Assembly (NCBI GenBank): GCA_947493195.1
Contig: CANLQG010000009.1
Span: 1-64,000, forward strand
DNA from: an uncultured Sphingomonadaceae bacterium
GTDB taxonomy: Bacteria; Pseudomonadota; Alphaproteobacteria; Sphingomonadales; Sphingomonadaceae
DNA: 64,000 nt
Reading direction: 5' to 3'
Shown here: positions 55,052 through 62,961 of the stretch, one piece after another
How positions within the stretch are numbered: position 1 is the first letter of the stretch
Layout of the letters: the number at the start of each line of letters is the position of its first letter
Notes under the pieces: model-generated
The model's database searches: none
Seen by the model: the letters and a program-made list of their open reading frames with translations, nothing else
Told to the model about the DNA's origin: nothing
Program-made: the position numbers and the translations under genes

Positions 55052-55324
55052 TTAGTTGACTGCGTCCTTGAGACCCTTGCCAGCCTTGAACTTGGGCTGG
55101 GTGGATGCCTTGATGGTCATCGGCTCACCGGTACGCGGATTGCGGCCAGTGGAAGCCTTGCGCTTGGCAACCGAGAAGGTGCCGAAACCGACGAGCCGTA
55201 CTTCATCGCCCTTGGACAGGGTGCTGGTGATCGTATCGAAAACAGCTTCGACGGCCTTCGTCGCATCGTTGCGCGAAAGGCCGCTAGAATCCGCGACTGC
55301 GCCGATCATTTCATTCTTGTTCAT
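55052..55324 (-). CDS. hup: HU family DNA-binding protein
   Basis: A 90-residue nucleoid protein. It starts MNKNEMIGAVADSSGLSRND; VGFGTFSVAKRKASTGRNPR is the HU arm with the conserved GRNPxTG and the DNA-intercalating Pro. It could be HU-alpha or -beta; IHF is less likely from the arm sequence. It is a single-gene unit downstream of which lies its terminator. Confidence 0.96.
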   Translation of the reverse strand: MNKNEMIGAVADSSGLSRNDATKAVEAVFDTITSTLSKGDEVRLVGFGTFSVAKRKASTGRNPRTGEPMTIKASTQPKFKAGKGLKDAVN

Positions 55325-55392
55325 GTTCTGGAGAACCCCCTCACTAGTTCTGTGCTAGAAATTCAAATTCTGAATCGCTTTGCGATGGCGGG

Positions 55393-55421
55393 AATTGAGC
55401 GAGTTTTCCCGCCCGAGTCAA
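55393..55421 (-). promoter_or_regulatory. Probable promoter of hup with inverted repeat
   Basis: On the minus strand TTGACT (55416-55421) and TCAATT (55393-55398) are spaced by 17 bases, about 70 bp upstream of the ATG. GCGGGAA (55388-55394) and TTCCCGC (55406-55412) form an inverted repeat over the spacer and -10, a possible operator. Confidence 0.5.
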
Positions 55422-55568
55422 AGGCAAAGCCGCTCAACTGGCAGGATTTTTGAGGCAGCACGTAGCTTTATCTATCAAAAGGCCACGAAAATTGCCCTAG
55501 CGGCCCGGTTGCGGGCAGGAAGATGGAGGCCACCTCCCCAGCCCGCATGATTGCCGGGATGCCGCGAC

Positions 55569-57959
55569 TCAATGGGCGGTGGTCGCCGTCAGGTCTCCGC
55601 CCGGCACGCCGTGAGGCTGGCTGGCGAGGTCGTCGGCCTCGGTCCACTCGATTGGCGCAGGGATGGCGGTAAGCGCATGTTCCAGCACCTGGTCCACGTG
55701 GCTGACGGGGATGATTTCCAGCCCTTCCTTCACGTTGTCGGGTATCTCGGCCAGGTCCTTCTCGTTCTCCTCCGGGATCAGCACGGTCTTGATACCGCCG
55801 CGCAGCGCCGCCAGCAGCTTTTCCTTCAGCCCGCCAATCGGGAGCACGCGGCCGCGCAGCGTGACCTCGCCGGTCATCGCCACGTCCGGACGTACCGTAA
55901 TTCCGGTCAGCGTGGAAACGATGGAGGTTACCATGCCAATGCCCGCGCTTGGCCCATCCTTTGGCACCGCCCCCTCAGGCAGGTGGATGTGGATGTTCTT
56001 GCGCTGGAAGATACTGGGCTTGATGCCGTAAGCCGGCGCCCGTGCCTTTACGAAGCTGAAGGCGGCGGCAACGGATTCGTTCATCACGTCGCCCAGCTTG
56101 CCCGTAGTCTTGGCTTCGCCCTTGCCCGGCGTGGTGACGCTTTCGATGGTCAGCAGTTCACCGCCAACCGAAGTCCAGGCGAGACCGGTAACGGCACCAA
56201 CCTGCGCTTCTTCCTCGGACACGCCGTGCTTGAACTTGCGCACGCCCATGAAATCGCCGAGGTTCTCGGCCGTGACCGTGACGCTCTCCACCTCTTTTTC
56301 GAGGATCTTGCGCAGGGACTTGCGGCACAGCTTGGCAATCTCGCGCTCCAGCGTGCGCACACCAGCCTCGCGGGTGTAGTAACGGATCAGGTCACGCAGA
56401 CCCTCTTCGGTCAGTTCGAACTCGCCGTCCTTCAGGCCGTGGTCGCTCACCTGCTTGGCGATGAGGTGACGCTGGGCGATCTCGACCTTCTCATCTTCTG
56501 TGTAGCCTTCGAGCCGAATGATCTCCATTCGGTCCAGCAGCGGCTGCGGCAGGTTGAGACTGTTCGCCGTGGTGACGAACATGATGTCCGACAGGTCGAT
56601 ATCCAGTTCCAGATAGTGATCCTGGAACTTGTTGTTCTGTTCGGGGTCGAGCACCTCAAGAAGCGCGGACGCGGGATCGCCGCGGAAATCCTGTCCCAGC
56701 TTGTCGATCTCGTCGAGCAGGAACAGCGGATTGCTGGTGCCGGCCTTCTTGAGGTTGGACACGATCTTGCCCGGCAGAGAGCCGATATAGGTGCGCCGGT
56801 GGCCACGAATCTCGGCCTCGTCCCGCACACCGCCCAGCGACTGCCGGATGAATTCGCGCCCGGTCGCCTTGGCGATGGACTTGCCGAGACTGGTCTTGCC
56901 CACGCCTGGAGGACCGACGAGGCACAGGATCGGCCCCTTCAGCTTGTTCGTACGCGCCTGCACGGCGAGGTATTCGACAATGCGATCCTTCACCTTTTCC
57001 AGCGCGTAGTGATCGGCATCCAGCACTTCCTGCGCCTTGCCGATATCCTTCTTCAGCTTGCTCTTCTTGCCCCACGGCAGGCCGAGCAGTACCTCGAGAT
57101 AGTTGCGCACGACCGTCGCCTCGGCGCTCATCGGCTGCATGGAGCGCAGCTTCTTCAGCTCGCCCTCGGCCTTGGAACGGGCTTCCTTGGAAAGCTTGGT
57201 TTCCTCGATCTGCTTGGCAAGCGCGGCCAGTTCGTCGCCGTCCTCGCCCTCGCCGCCCAGTTCGCTCTGAATCGCCTTCAACTGCTCGTTGAGGTAATAT
57301 TCGCGCTGGGTCTTCTCCATCTGGCGCTTCACGCGGCCACGGATCTTCTTCTCCACCTGCAGGACGGATAGTTCGCCCTCCATCACGGAGAAGACCATTT
57401 CCAGCCGCTTCAGCGCGTCGCCTTCGGCCAGCAGTTGCTGCTTGGTATCGACCTTCGCGGCAAGGTTGGCGGAAATGGCATCGGCCAGCCGGCCGGCATC
57501 GTCGATCGCTTCCAGCTCTTCCTCAAGTTCGTCGGACATCTTCTTGTTCGACTTGGCATATTCGGTGAACTGACCCAGCGCGCTGCGCATCATGGCGGAA
57601 ACTTCGGTGCCGCTGGCGGTGGTTTCCTCCACCTGCTCGGTCTGCGCCATTACGTAATCGTCGGAGAGGCGCATCTCGGCCAGCTTGGCGCGGTACTGGC
57701 CTTCCACCAGCACGCGCACGGTGCCGTCGGGCAGCTTGAGCATCTGCAGCACCTGGGCGACCACGCCGAGATCATAGAGGTCTTCCGCCTCCGGATCGTC
57801 GCAGGACGGGTCTAGCTGGGCGACAAGGAAGATGTCCTTGCCGTTCTCCATCGCCGCTTCCAGCGCCGCCACCGACTTTTCGCGCCCTACGAACAGGGGC
57901 ACCACCATGCCGGGAAAAACGACGATGTCGCGCAAGGGAAGAAGGGGGAATGCAGTCAT
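55569..57959 (-). CDS. lon: ATP-dependent protease Lon
   Basis: A 796-residue LonA protease degrading misfolded and regulatory proteins. N-terminal substrate domain (FPLLPLRDIVVFPGMVVPLF), AAA+ module with Walker A GPPGVGKT (349-356) and Walker B FLLDEIDK, and a Ser-Lys protease domain: Ser671 in KDGPSAGIGM and Lys714 in GGLKEKLLAALRGG. The start MTAFPLLPLR (57959) is the usual Lon N-terminus; in-frame ATGs at 57971 and 57983 add 4 or 8 residues, and the last would give numbering equal to E. coli (Ser679, Lys722). Gap to hup 244 bp. Confidence 0.97.
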   Translation of the reverse strand: MTAFPLLPLRDIVVFPGMVVPLFVGREKSVAALEAAMENGKDIFLVAQLDPSCDDPEAEDLYDLGVVAQVLQMLKLPDGTVRVLVEGQYRAKLAEMRLSDDYVMAQTEQVEETTASGTEVSAMMRSALGQFTEYAKSNKKMSDELEEELEAIDDAGRLADAISANLAAKVDTKQQLLAEGDALKRLEMVFSVMEGELSVLQVEKKIRGRVKRQMEKTQREYYLNEQLKAIQSELGGEGEDGDELAALAKQIEETKLSKEARSKAEGELKKLRSMQPMSAEATVVRNYLEVLLGLPWGKKSKLKKDIGKAQEVLDADHYALEKVKDRIVEYLAVQARTNKLKGPILCLVGPPGVGKTSLGKSIAKATGREFIRQSLGGVRDEAEIRGHRRTYIGSLPGKIVSNLKKAGTSNPLFLLDEIDKLGQDFRGDPASALLEVLDPEQNNKFQDHYLELDIDLSDIMFVTTANSLNLPQPLLDRMEIIRLEGYTEDEKVEIAQRHLIAKQVSDHGLKDGEFELTEEGLRDLIRYYTREAGVRTLEREIAKLCRKSLRKILEKEVESVTVTAENLGDFMGVRKFKHGVSEEEAQVGAVTGLAWTSVGGELLTIESVTTPGKGEAKTTGKLGDVMNESVAAAFSFVKARAPAYGIKPSIFQRKNIHIHLPEGAVPKDGPSAGIGMVTSIVSTLTGITVRPDVAMTGEVTLRGRVLPIGGLKEKLLAALRGGIKTVLIPEENEKDLAEIPDNVKEGLEIIPVSHVDQVLEHALTAIPAPIEWTEADDLASQPHGVPGGDLTATTAH

Positions 57960-58170
57960 TTCAATGTCCATAATTCTGGCCAAGTTTCTGGCTTGATGCC
58001 GAATATGGGGGCGACGGCCCGTCCCTGCAATGACGCTGTAAGGCTAAGGGGTGGATAGCTAACCTGGAACACCTGGAACAGTGTCCTGAAGCCAAAAGCC
58101 GGACCGTTCGAACAAGGCTTTTCGATAGCCGGTCCAGTGCGAGGGAGATGTTACCATCTCACCCGGTTAC

Positions 58171-59091
58171 CTACCACGACATGAGGTAGGAAATGGCCGT
58201 GGTCCAGTAACTGGCAACCGGGTTCCCATCGGCGTTGAGCGCGGGTACGAACTGCGCCGGCATCAGGCTGTTGCAGGCATCCTCGCGGAAGGCCTCCTGC
58301 TCCACAGGAAGCTGGAAATGGCAGCCGGTTACGGAACCCTGTTCATCGATATCGAGCCGGATACGCAGGCGGGCGCTCTGGTTCGTATTCCGCATCGCAC
58401 GCGGATAGACCTGCTGCACGCGCCGCGCGAGGCGGTGGCCGTTGCGCGGCGTGGCATGGCGGGAAAGCGTTTGCTGCACCGCAGGATCGAACCCCCAGCG
58501 CCGCTCCATCTCGGCGGTACACTCGCGCATTGCATCCATCGGCGGCTTCATGCTGCCGGTACGCAGGGTAACATCCTCGCCGAAGACATCGCCCACCGTG
58601 ATCGTCTCGACGATGGTCTCCCGTTCCGAAAGAGCGGCCATGTCCGCGGTCAAGGCCCGATAACGTAGCGTTCGCTCGTCCTCGTCAAGGTCTCGCAATT
58701 CGGACTTCGTCGCAGTGGAAAGCATCGTGTCGCTCAGCAAGACCCCCTCGAGACCGCCTTCGTATTCGACAATCACCGCATCGCGCGGTTTCCAGCTATC
58801 GCCATCGCTACCATAGCGGATCGTCGGGCTTTCATCGCCGACTGCGAGATCGGGGCTCACCAGCAGCATCTGGTAGGAAAGACCCGGCGCGAACTGTCGC
58901 AGCTCGAAGAACACACCTTCGCCCTCGCCGCCGAAGCCCCTGCGCAGCACGCAGCTATCGTCGTCGTAGTTCATCTCCCAGTGAGAGCTTGGGGCGAGCA
59001 CGCGACCGTCCTGAGCGGCGGCAGGCTGGGAGACGAGCGCGACCGTCATGGCGGCCACGGGGATCATGCGAATCAAGGACATGGCTGCCAT
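58171..59091 (-). CDS. Hypothetical secreted protein with TonB-like C-terminus (paralog 1)
   Basis: A 306-residue exported protein (signal peptide cleaved after AAA, about residue 26). The middle includes SCVLRRGFGGEGEGVFFELR and MKPPMDAMRECTAEMERRWG. The C-terminus (ARLRIRLDIDEQGSVTGCHF ... FVPALNADGNPVASYWTTAI) resembles the TonB C-terminal domain fold. About 30% similar by eye to the next gene, with the same ordering of motifs. Function unknown; lies 211 bp upstream of lon on the same strand. Confidence 0.75.
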   Translation of the reverse strand: MAAMSLIRMIPVAAMTVALVSQPAAAQDGRVLAPSSHWEMNYDDDSCVLRRGFGGEGEGVFFELRQFAPGLSYQMLLVSPDLAVGDESPTIRYGSDGDSWKPRDAVIVEYEGGLEGVLLSDTMLSTATKSELRDLDEDERTLRYRALTADMAALSERETIVETITVGDVFGEDVTLRTGSMKPPMDAMRECTAEMERRWGFDPAVQQTLSRHATPRNGHRLARRVQQVYPRAMRNTNQSARLRIRLDIDEQGSVTGCHFQLPVEQEAFREDACNSLMPAQFVPALNADGNPVASYWTTAISYLMSW

Positions 59092-59182
59092 TCTTATTGC
59101 GATTGGGTGGAAGCGCCTAGCCTATTCCGGACGAGGGCTGCACTTGGGTTACAACTGCTGGAAAGTTCGTTGCGTCCCGCTG

Positions 59183-60046
59183 TCAATTCAGTCGAAAAAT
59201 CACATTCGTCGACCAGAAGCCAATAGTTGGATTGCCTTGGCCGTCGAGCGCTGGCTCAAATCGAGCGTGTCGCCTCATGTTGCGACAAGTGCTTTCTTCG
59301 AACACCTCCTCATCCAAATTGGTCTGCACAGTGCAGTTACTGACAGTTCCTTCCGGGTCGATCTGAAGGAATACGCGCAAGGTTGCCTCTGCGCCGGCCA
59401 TGAGTGCTGAACGGGGGTAATTGCGAATTATGATACGTGTCCATCTAACCTGATCGATAGGCTTGGCCGCTCGCGCCAACGGCCCTCGCGAAGCATCTGG
59501 GTCTATGCCCCGCGTCCTCATCAGGTCGTCCATGCAAGTTCGCATGGCATCCATCGGTCCGCTCAACGCCCCAGTTCGAAGGATCACGGGCCTTTCGAAG
59601 GCGTCCTCTATCTTCAATGCCTCGACCCCAGCCTCCCGCACGTTGCGCTCAGACCACTCCTCCGCATCCTGCTCCTCGACAGGACGAAGGCTGACCCTGG
59701 CAGTGAAGCCCTCTACGCCGCCTGGCGCTCGCAAGAAGCGCGCATCTGTCAGTTCATTCACCTCATACGGCAGGAACGAAACGCGGGGCGTCTTCTCCAA
59801 CGTAGCCAAATCATCGCTACCAACGAGCAAATCAAAATCGTCACTCGGAAGATATTGCCGAAATTCCATCAGCATACCTGCATCTTCGCTGCCGAAATCC
59901 CGGCGTAATGCGCAATACTCGTCACCAAGGTCCAGAACCCAAGGCCCGGATGGACTAACCTCCAGATCGTCTACTTGCGCGGCGGCGGGGGCGTTCAGGA
60001 AAAACTGAGTGAAGGCGATCAAAAGGCCGACAGCTTGTATTTTCAT
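59183..60046 (-). CDS. Hypothetical secreted protein with TonB-like C-terminus (paralog 2)
   Basis: A 287-residue exported protein (signal peptide to about residue 24, APAAAQ). It shares YCALRRDFGSEDAGMLMEFR, LSGPMDAMRTCMDDLMRTRG and ATLRVFLQIDPEGTVSNCTV with its neighbour, so the two arose by tandem duplication. The DNA looks less GC-rich than around it. ATG at 60046 has GGGGAA about 8 nt upstream; a GTG at 60061 is less likely. No family name known to me. Confidence 0.75.
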   Translation of the reverse strand: MKIQAVGLLIAFTQFFLNAPAAAQVDDLEVSPSGPWVLDLGDEYCALRRDFGSEDAGMLMEFRQYLPSDDFDLLVGSDDLATLEKTPRVSFLPYEVNELTDARFLRAPGGVEGFTARVSLRPVEEQDAEEWSERNVREAGVEALKIEDAFERPVILRTGALSGPMDAMRTCMDDLMRTRGIDPDASRGPLARAAKPIDQVRWTRIIIRNYPRSALMAGAEATLRVFLQIDPEGTVSNCTVQTNLDEEVFEESTCRNMRRHARFEPALDGQGNPTIGFWSTNVIFRLN

Positions 60047-60084
60047 CGGAGAGTTCCCCACAGCGACCTCATTTGAATGAAAGC

Positions 60085-60426
60085 TTACCCCATGCCTGGC
60101 AGATTGAACCCCGGCGGCAGGCCCATGCCCTGCTGCATTTCCGCCATGTGCTCCCCCGCCTTGCGGTCGGCCTTGTCGCGCGCGTCGTTGAAGGCGGCGG
60201 TGACGAGGTCTTCCAGGATCGCCTTTTCTTCTTCCTTGAACAGGCTGTCATCAATGTTGACACCGATGATGCGGCCGCGCGCGCTGGCGCGCACCTTTAC
60301 CAGCCCGCCCCCGGCGCTGCCTTCCACCTCGATCTGGTCCAGCTTCACCTGCGCATCGTTCATCTGCTGCTGGATCTTCTGCGCCGCTTCCTGTGCGGCT
60401 TTCATCATTTCTTCCATGTTCTGCAT
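60085..60426 (-). CDS. YbaB/EbfC nucleoid-associated protein
   Basis: A 113-residue DNA-binding protein of the YbaB/EbfC family: an N-terminal helix MQNMEEMMKAAQEAAQKIQQ, the central VEGSAGGGLVKVRASARGRI strand pair and a Pro/Gly-rich C-terminus. It is downstream of dnaX, the usual dnaX-ybaB pairing (usually with recR next, absent here; two secreted-protein genes follow). Confidence 0.95.
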   Translation of the reverse strand: MQNMEEMMKAAQEAAQKIQQQMNDAQVKLDQIEVEGSAGGGLVKVRASARGRIIGVNIDDSLFKEEEKAILEDLVTAAFNDARDKADRKAGEHMAEMQQGMGLPPGFNLPGMG

Positions 60427-60456
60427 GTTCTGCTCCTCGGGAGGACAAGTGTTGTT

Positions 60457-62307
60457 CTAGGCGCTGCGAGACCAATTCCTGTGGCCGCGCGGGGGTTCCA
60501 CATCTTCGACAGGGCGCGCGTCGGGGAAATGCTGGCGGACGGCCTGCATCAGCGGATGCTGCTCGATCCGATCCTTCTCCGCCTTTTCCGCCAGTTCCAC
60601 CTGCTCGAACAGGCTGGGCGCGCCTTCGCCCTCGCCCTTCGTGACTTCCCAGCGCTGGCCGGTCACGGCATTCAGCACCTGCCGCAAGGCAGGCGTGATA
60701 TCGTCGTCGAAACCGCGCGGCTGGGAATAGACCAGCTTGCCGGGTGCCAGCTCGATCACCCGCACCTGCCGCGACATGATGGAGGCGACCGACATGGCGT
60801 TCTCCACGCCGCTGTTGTCCACCTGCTGCACAAGGTCCTGCCAGCTGATGGCCTGCGCCCCGCCGGTGCTGCCCGCGCCAGCCGCGCCGGTGCCGACAGC
60901 GCCTGCCAGGGCCGCGTTCTTCAGTTCCTTCGCCAGCTTGCCCGGATCGGGCATGTCGGCGGCATGCAGCACGCGCAGCAGCGCCATCTGCGCCGCGACC
61001 AGCGGATCGGGCGCGGTGCGCACCTCGTCATGGCCTTTCAGCAGCAGCTGCCAGAGCCGGTGGACCTGTCCGGCGGAAAGCTTCTGCGACCACTCGCCAA
61101 GCACTTCGCTTTCCTCTGCGGTGGGCGCATCGGCCTCCCCATCGGCCACCTGGGTCACGGCAATCCGATGCGTGAATTCCATCAGTGCGCGCATCAGGGC
61201 GATGGGCTCGACGCCCAGCGAATATTGCTGATCGACTGCCGCCAGCAGTGCCTTGGCGTCGCCTTCCAGCAAGTGCTGGAACAGACGGCGCTGGGCGCTC
61301 TTGTCAGCGAGGCCAAGCATGTCGCGCACCTTGGCCGCGCGCACGGTCGTGCCGGATGACCCGGCATCCATGTCTGCATGGGCAATCGCCTGGTCGAGGA
61401 TCGACAGGCCGTCACGCACCGAACCCTCGGCTGCCGCAGCGATCATCGCCAGGGCCTCGTCCTCGGCCTCCACACCTTCCTTGCGGCAGATGGCGGCGAA
61501 GTGATCCTGCAGCATTTCGCGCGGAATGCGCCTGAGGTCGAAACGCTGCGTGCGGCTGAGCACGGTGACGGGCAGCTTGTCGACTTCGGTGGTGGCGAAG
61601 AGGAACTTCACATGCGCGGGCGGCTCCTCCAGCGTCTTCAGCAGCGCGTTGAAGGCGTTGCGCGACAGCATGTGAACTTCGTCGATGATGTAGATCTTGT
61701 AGCGTGCCGAAACGGCGGAATAGCGCACCGCCTCGATAATCTCGCGCACGTCGTCCACGCCGGTATGGCTGGCGGCGTCCATCTCGATCACGTCGATATG
61801 CCGCCCCTCGGCGATGGCGCGGCACGGCTCGCACACGCCGCACGGATCGATGGTCGGGCCGCCCTGCCCGTCCGGGCCAACGCAGTTGAGCGCCTTGGCG
61901 ATCAGCCGCGCGGTGGAGGTCTTGCCCACGCCGCGAACGCCGGTCATCAGGAAAGCATGGGCCAGCCGGTCGCGCTCGATCGCGTTGCCCAGCGTGCGGA
62001 CCATCGGTTCCTGGCCGATGAGTTCGCTGAACGTCTGCGGGCGGTATTTGCGTGCCAGCACCCGGTACGGCTGCGCCGGATCGGGCAGCGGTGCAGCGGC
62101 TGTCGGCTCTGCCGCAGCGGGTTCTTCGGGCGCAGGGGTGGCCTGCACCGGCGGCTCGATAGCGGTGGGCGGCGGCGCGGGCGCGGGATCGCCGAACATG
62201 GAGTTCTGGCCTGCCGCTTCCAGCTCTGCCGCGGAAGGCTGCGCCTTCGTATCCTGCTCGTCACTCGCCCACGGCGGGGTATCCGGGTTTTCCGGGGAAT
62301 CACTCAT
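60457..62307 (-). CDS. dnaX: DNA polymerase III subunit gamma/tau
   Basis: A 616-residue clamp-loader subunit. An 80-residue Pro/Ala-rich N-terminal extension precedes the AAA+ core starting YRVLARKYRPQTFSELIGQE. Walker A is GVRGVGKT (123-130); the zinc module uses Cys142, 156, 159 and 162; Walker B/DExx is IIDEVHML, and sensor 1 lies in LSRTQRF. The C-terminal tau region runs to 616. The start at 62307 (MSDSPENPDTPP) follows the SRP RNA gene by about 55 bp; upstream extension would run through that RNA. Confidence 0.95.
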   Translation of the reverse strand: MSDSPENPDTPPWASDEQDTKAQPSAAELEAAGQNSMFGDPAPAPPPTAIEPPVQATPAPEEPAAAEPTAAAPLPDPAQPYRVLARKYRPQTFSELIGQEPMVRTLGNAIERDRLAHAFLMTGVRGVGKTSTARLIAKALNCVGPDGQGGPTIDPCGVCEPCRAIAEGRHIDVIEMDAASHTGVDDVREIIEAVRYSAVSARYKIYIIDEVHMLSRNAFNALLKTLEEPPAHVKFLFATTEVDKLPVTVLSRTQRFDLRRIPREMLQDHFAAICRKEGVEAEDEALAMIAAAAEGSVRDGLSILDQAIAHADMDAGSSGTTVRAAKVRDMLGLADKSAQRRLFQHLLEGDAKALLAAVDQQYSLGVEPIALMRALMEFTHRIAVTQVADGEADAPTAEESEVLGEWSQKLSAGQVHRLWQLLLKGHDEVRTAPDPLVAAQMALLRVLHAADMPDPGKLAKELKNAALAGAVGTGAAGAGSTGGAQAISWQDLVQQVDNSGVENAMSVASIMSRQVRVIELAPGKLVYSQPRGFDDDITPALRQVLNAVTGQRWEVTKGEGEGAPSLFEQVELAEKAEKDRIEQHPLMQAVRQHFPDARPVEDVEPPRGHRNWSRSA

Positions 62308-62362
62308 GCCGGCAAAGGTAGGCGCTGCCAGCCCGAATGTCATCGCAACAATGTGGTGGAAA

Positions 62363-62452
62363 AAGGAGCCGAGCGACCCGCTGCCATTTACCTGGGCTGC
62401 TACCTTCCGGTCCTGACCCGGTGAGCAAACGCGAACGTCCACCCGACTCCCG
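62363..62452 (-). ncRNA. ffs: Signal recognition particle RNA (4.5S type)
   Basis: On the minus strand the conserved SRP Alu-less core is present: GGGTCAGGACCGGAAGG then TAGCAGCCCAGG, holding the symmetric and asymmetric loops bound by Ffh. 5' GGAGTCGGGT and 3' GCTCGGCTCC close the terminal helix, and TTTTT (62360-62364) follows. Ends are accurate to a few bases. Its protein partner's receptor, ftsY, is at 19.4 kb. No protein gene should be drawn here. Confidence 0.92.
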
Positions 62453-62535
62453 GCGCGCCATATGGCGGGGACGGCTCGGGATTTCAACAGAAGAGTTTAG
62501 TCGAACGCGTGGAGGCGCGCTTACAGGAACAAACC

Positions 62536-62814
62536 CTACCTGAAATTATCGGCGTAGGCCTGGATCTTCAGTTTCTTCGGCGGAACCGAGTGAACCCGCG
62601 CGGCGATGCCGTATTTCGCAGCATAGGCCTGCGCGGCCTCGCACGTCGGAAACTTCAGCTGCACCTGCTGGCGCGTGTCGCCGCTGCCTGCCCAGCCCAT
62701 CAACGGATCGGGCTTTTTCGCTTCCGCAGGCACGAAATCGAGAACCCACTGGTCGGTAAGCGCCTTGCCTGACTGCATGGCGTTTTTCGGGCGTTTGTAG
62801 ATGCGAGCTTCCAT
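62536..62814 (-). CDS. NADH dehydrogenase (complex I) accessory subunit, NDUFS4-like
   Basis: A 92-residue 'ETC complex I subunit' family protein: MEARIYKRPKNAMQSGKALT, then WVLDFVPAEAKKPDPLMGW, SGDTRQQVQLKFPT, and a C-terminal YGIAARVHSVP. Homologous to mitochondrial NDUFS4, found with alphaproteobacterial complex I. ATG at 62814 matches the family; the longer frame to 62856 does not. Confidence 0.92.
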   Translation of the reverse strand: MEARIYKRPKNAMQSGKALTDQWVLDFVPAEAKKPDPLMGWAGSGDTRQQVQLKFPTCEAAQAYAAKYGIAARVHSVPPKKLKIQAYADNFR

Positions 62815-62961
62815 AGTGAAGCGGCCATAATGCAGGTTTCGCCTTTGCTCAAGCATCGACGCGCCTCGCGTGTCGCAAGGGCGACTGCCCGCCCGCAGCG
62901 GGCGCAGCTTGCCTGCGCATCGAGCGAGGACGTTTCGACGCAGGTCGAAGCGTAAAACAAA

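Noticed and set aside
55551..57371. A 606-codon open frame opposite lon
   Set aside because: Antisense to the full Lon protein; His/Arg/Leu-rich without domains. Similar shadows at 2578-4083, 4718-6256, 17063-17947 and 61378-62424 were also dropped.
58066..58080. GAAC-N5-GAAC upstream of lon as a LexA box
   Set aside because: Spacing is five bases, not the seven required; it arises from a tandem 'acctggaac' repeat.
62308..62487. N-terminal extension of DnaX through the SRP RNA
   Set aside because: The stretch is the ffs gene, a conserved RNA core with terminal helix and U-tract; the ATG at 62307 is the real protein start.
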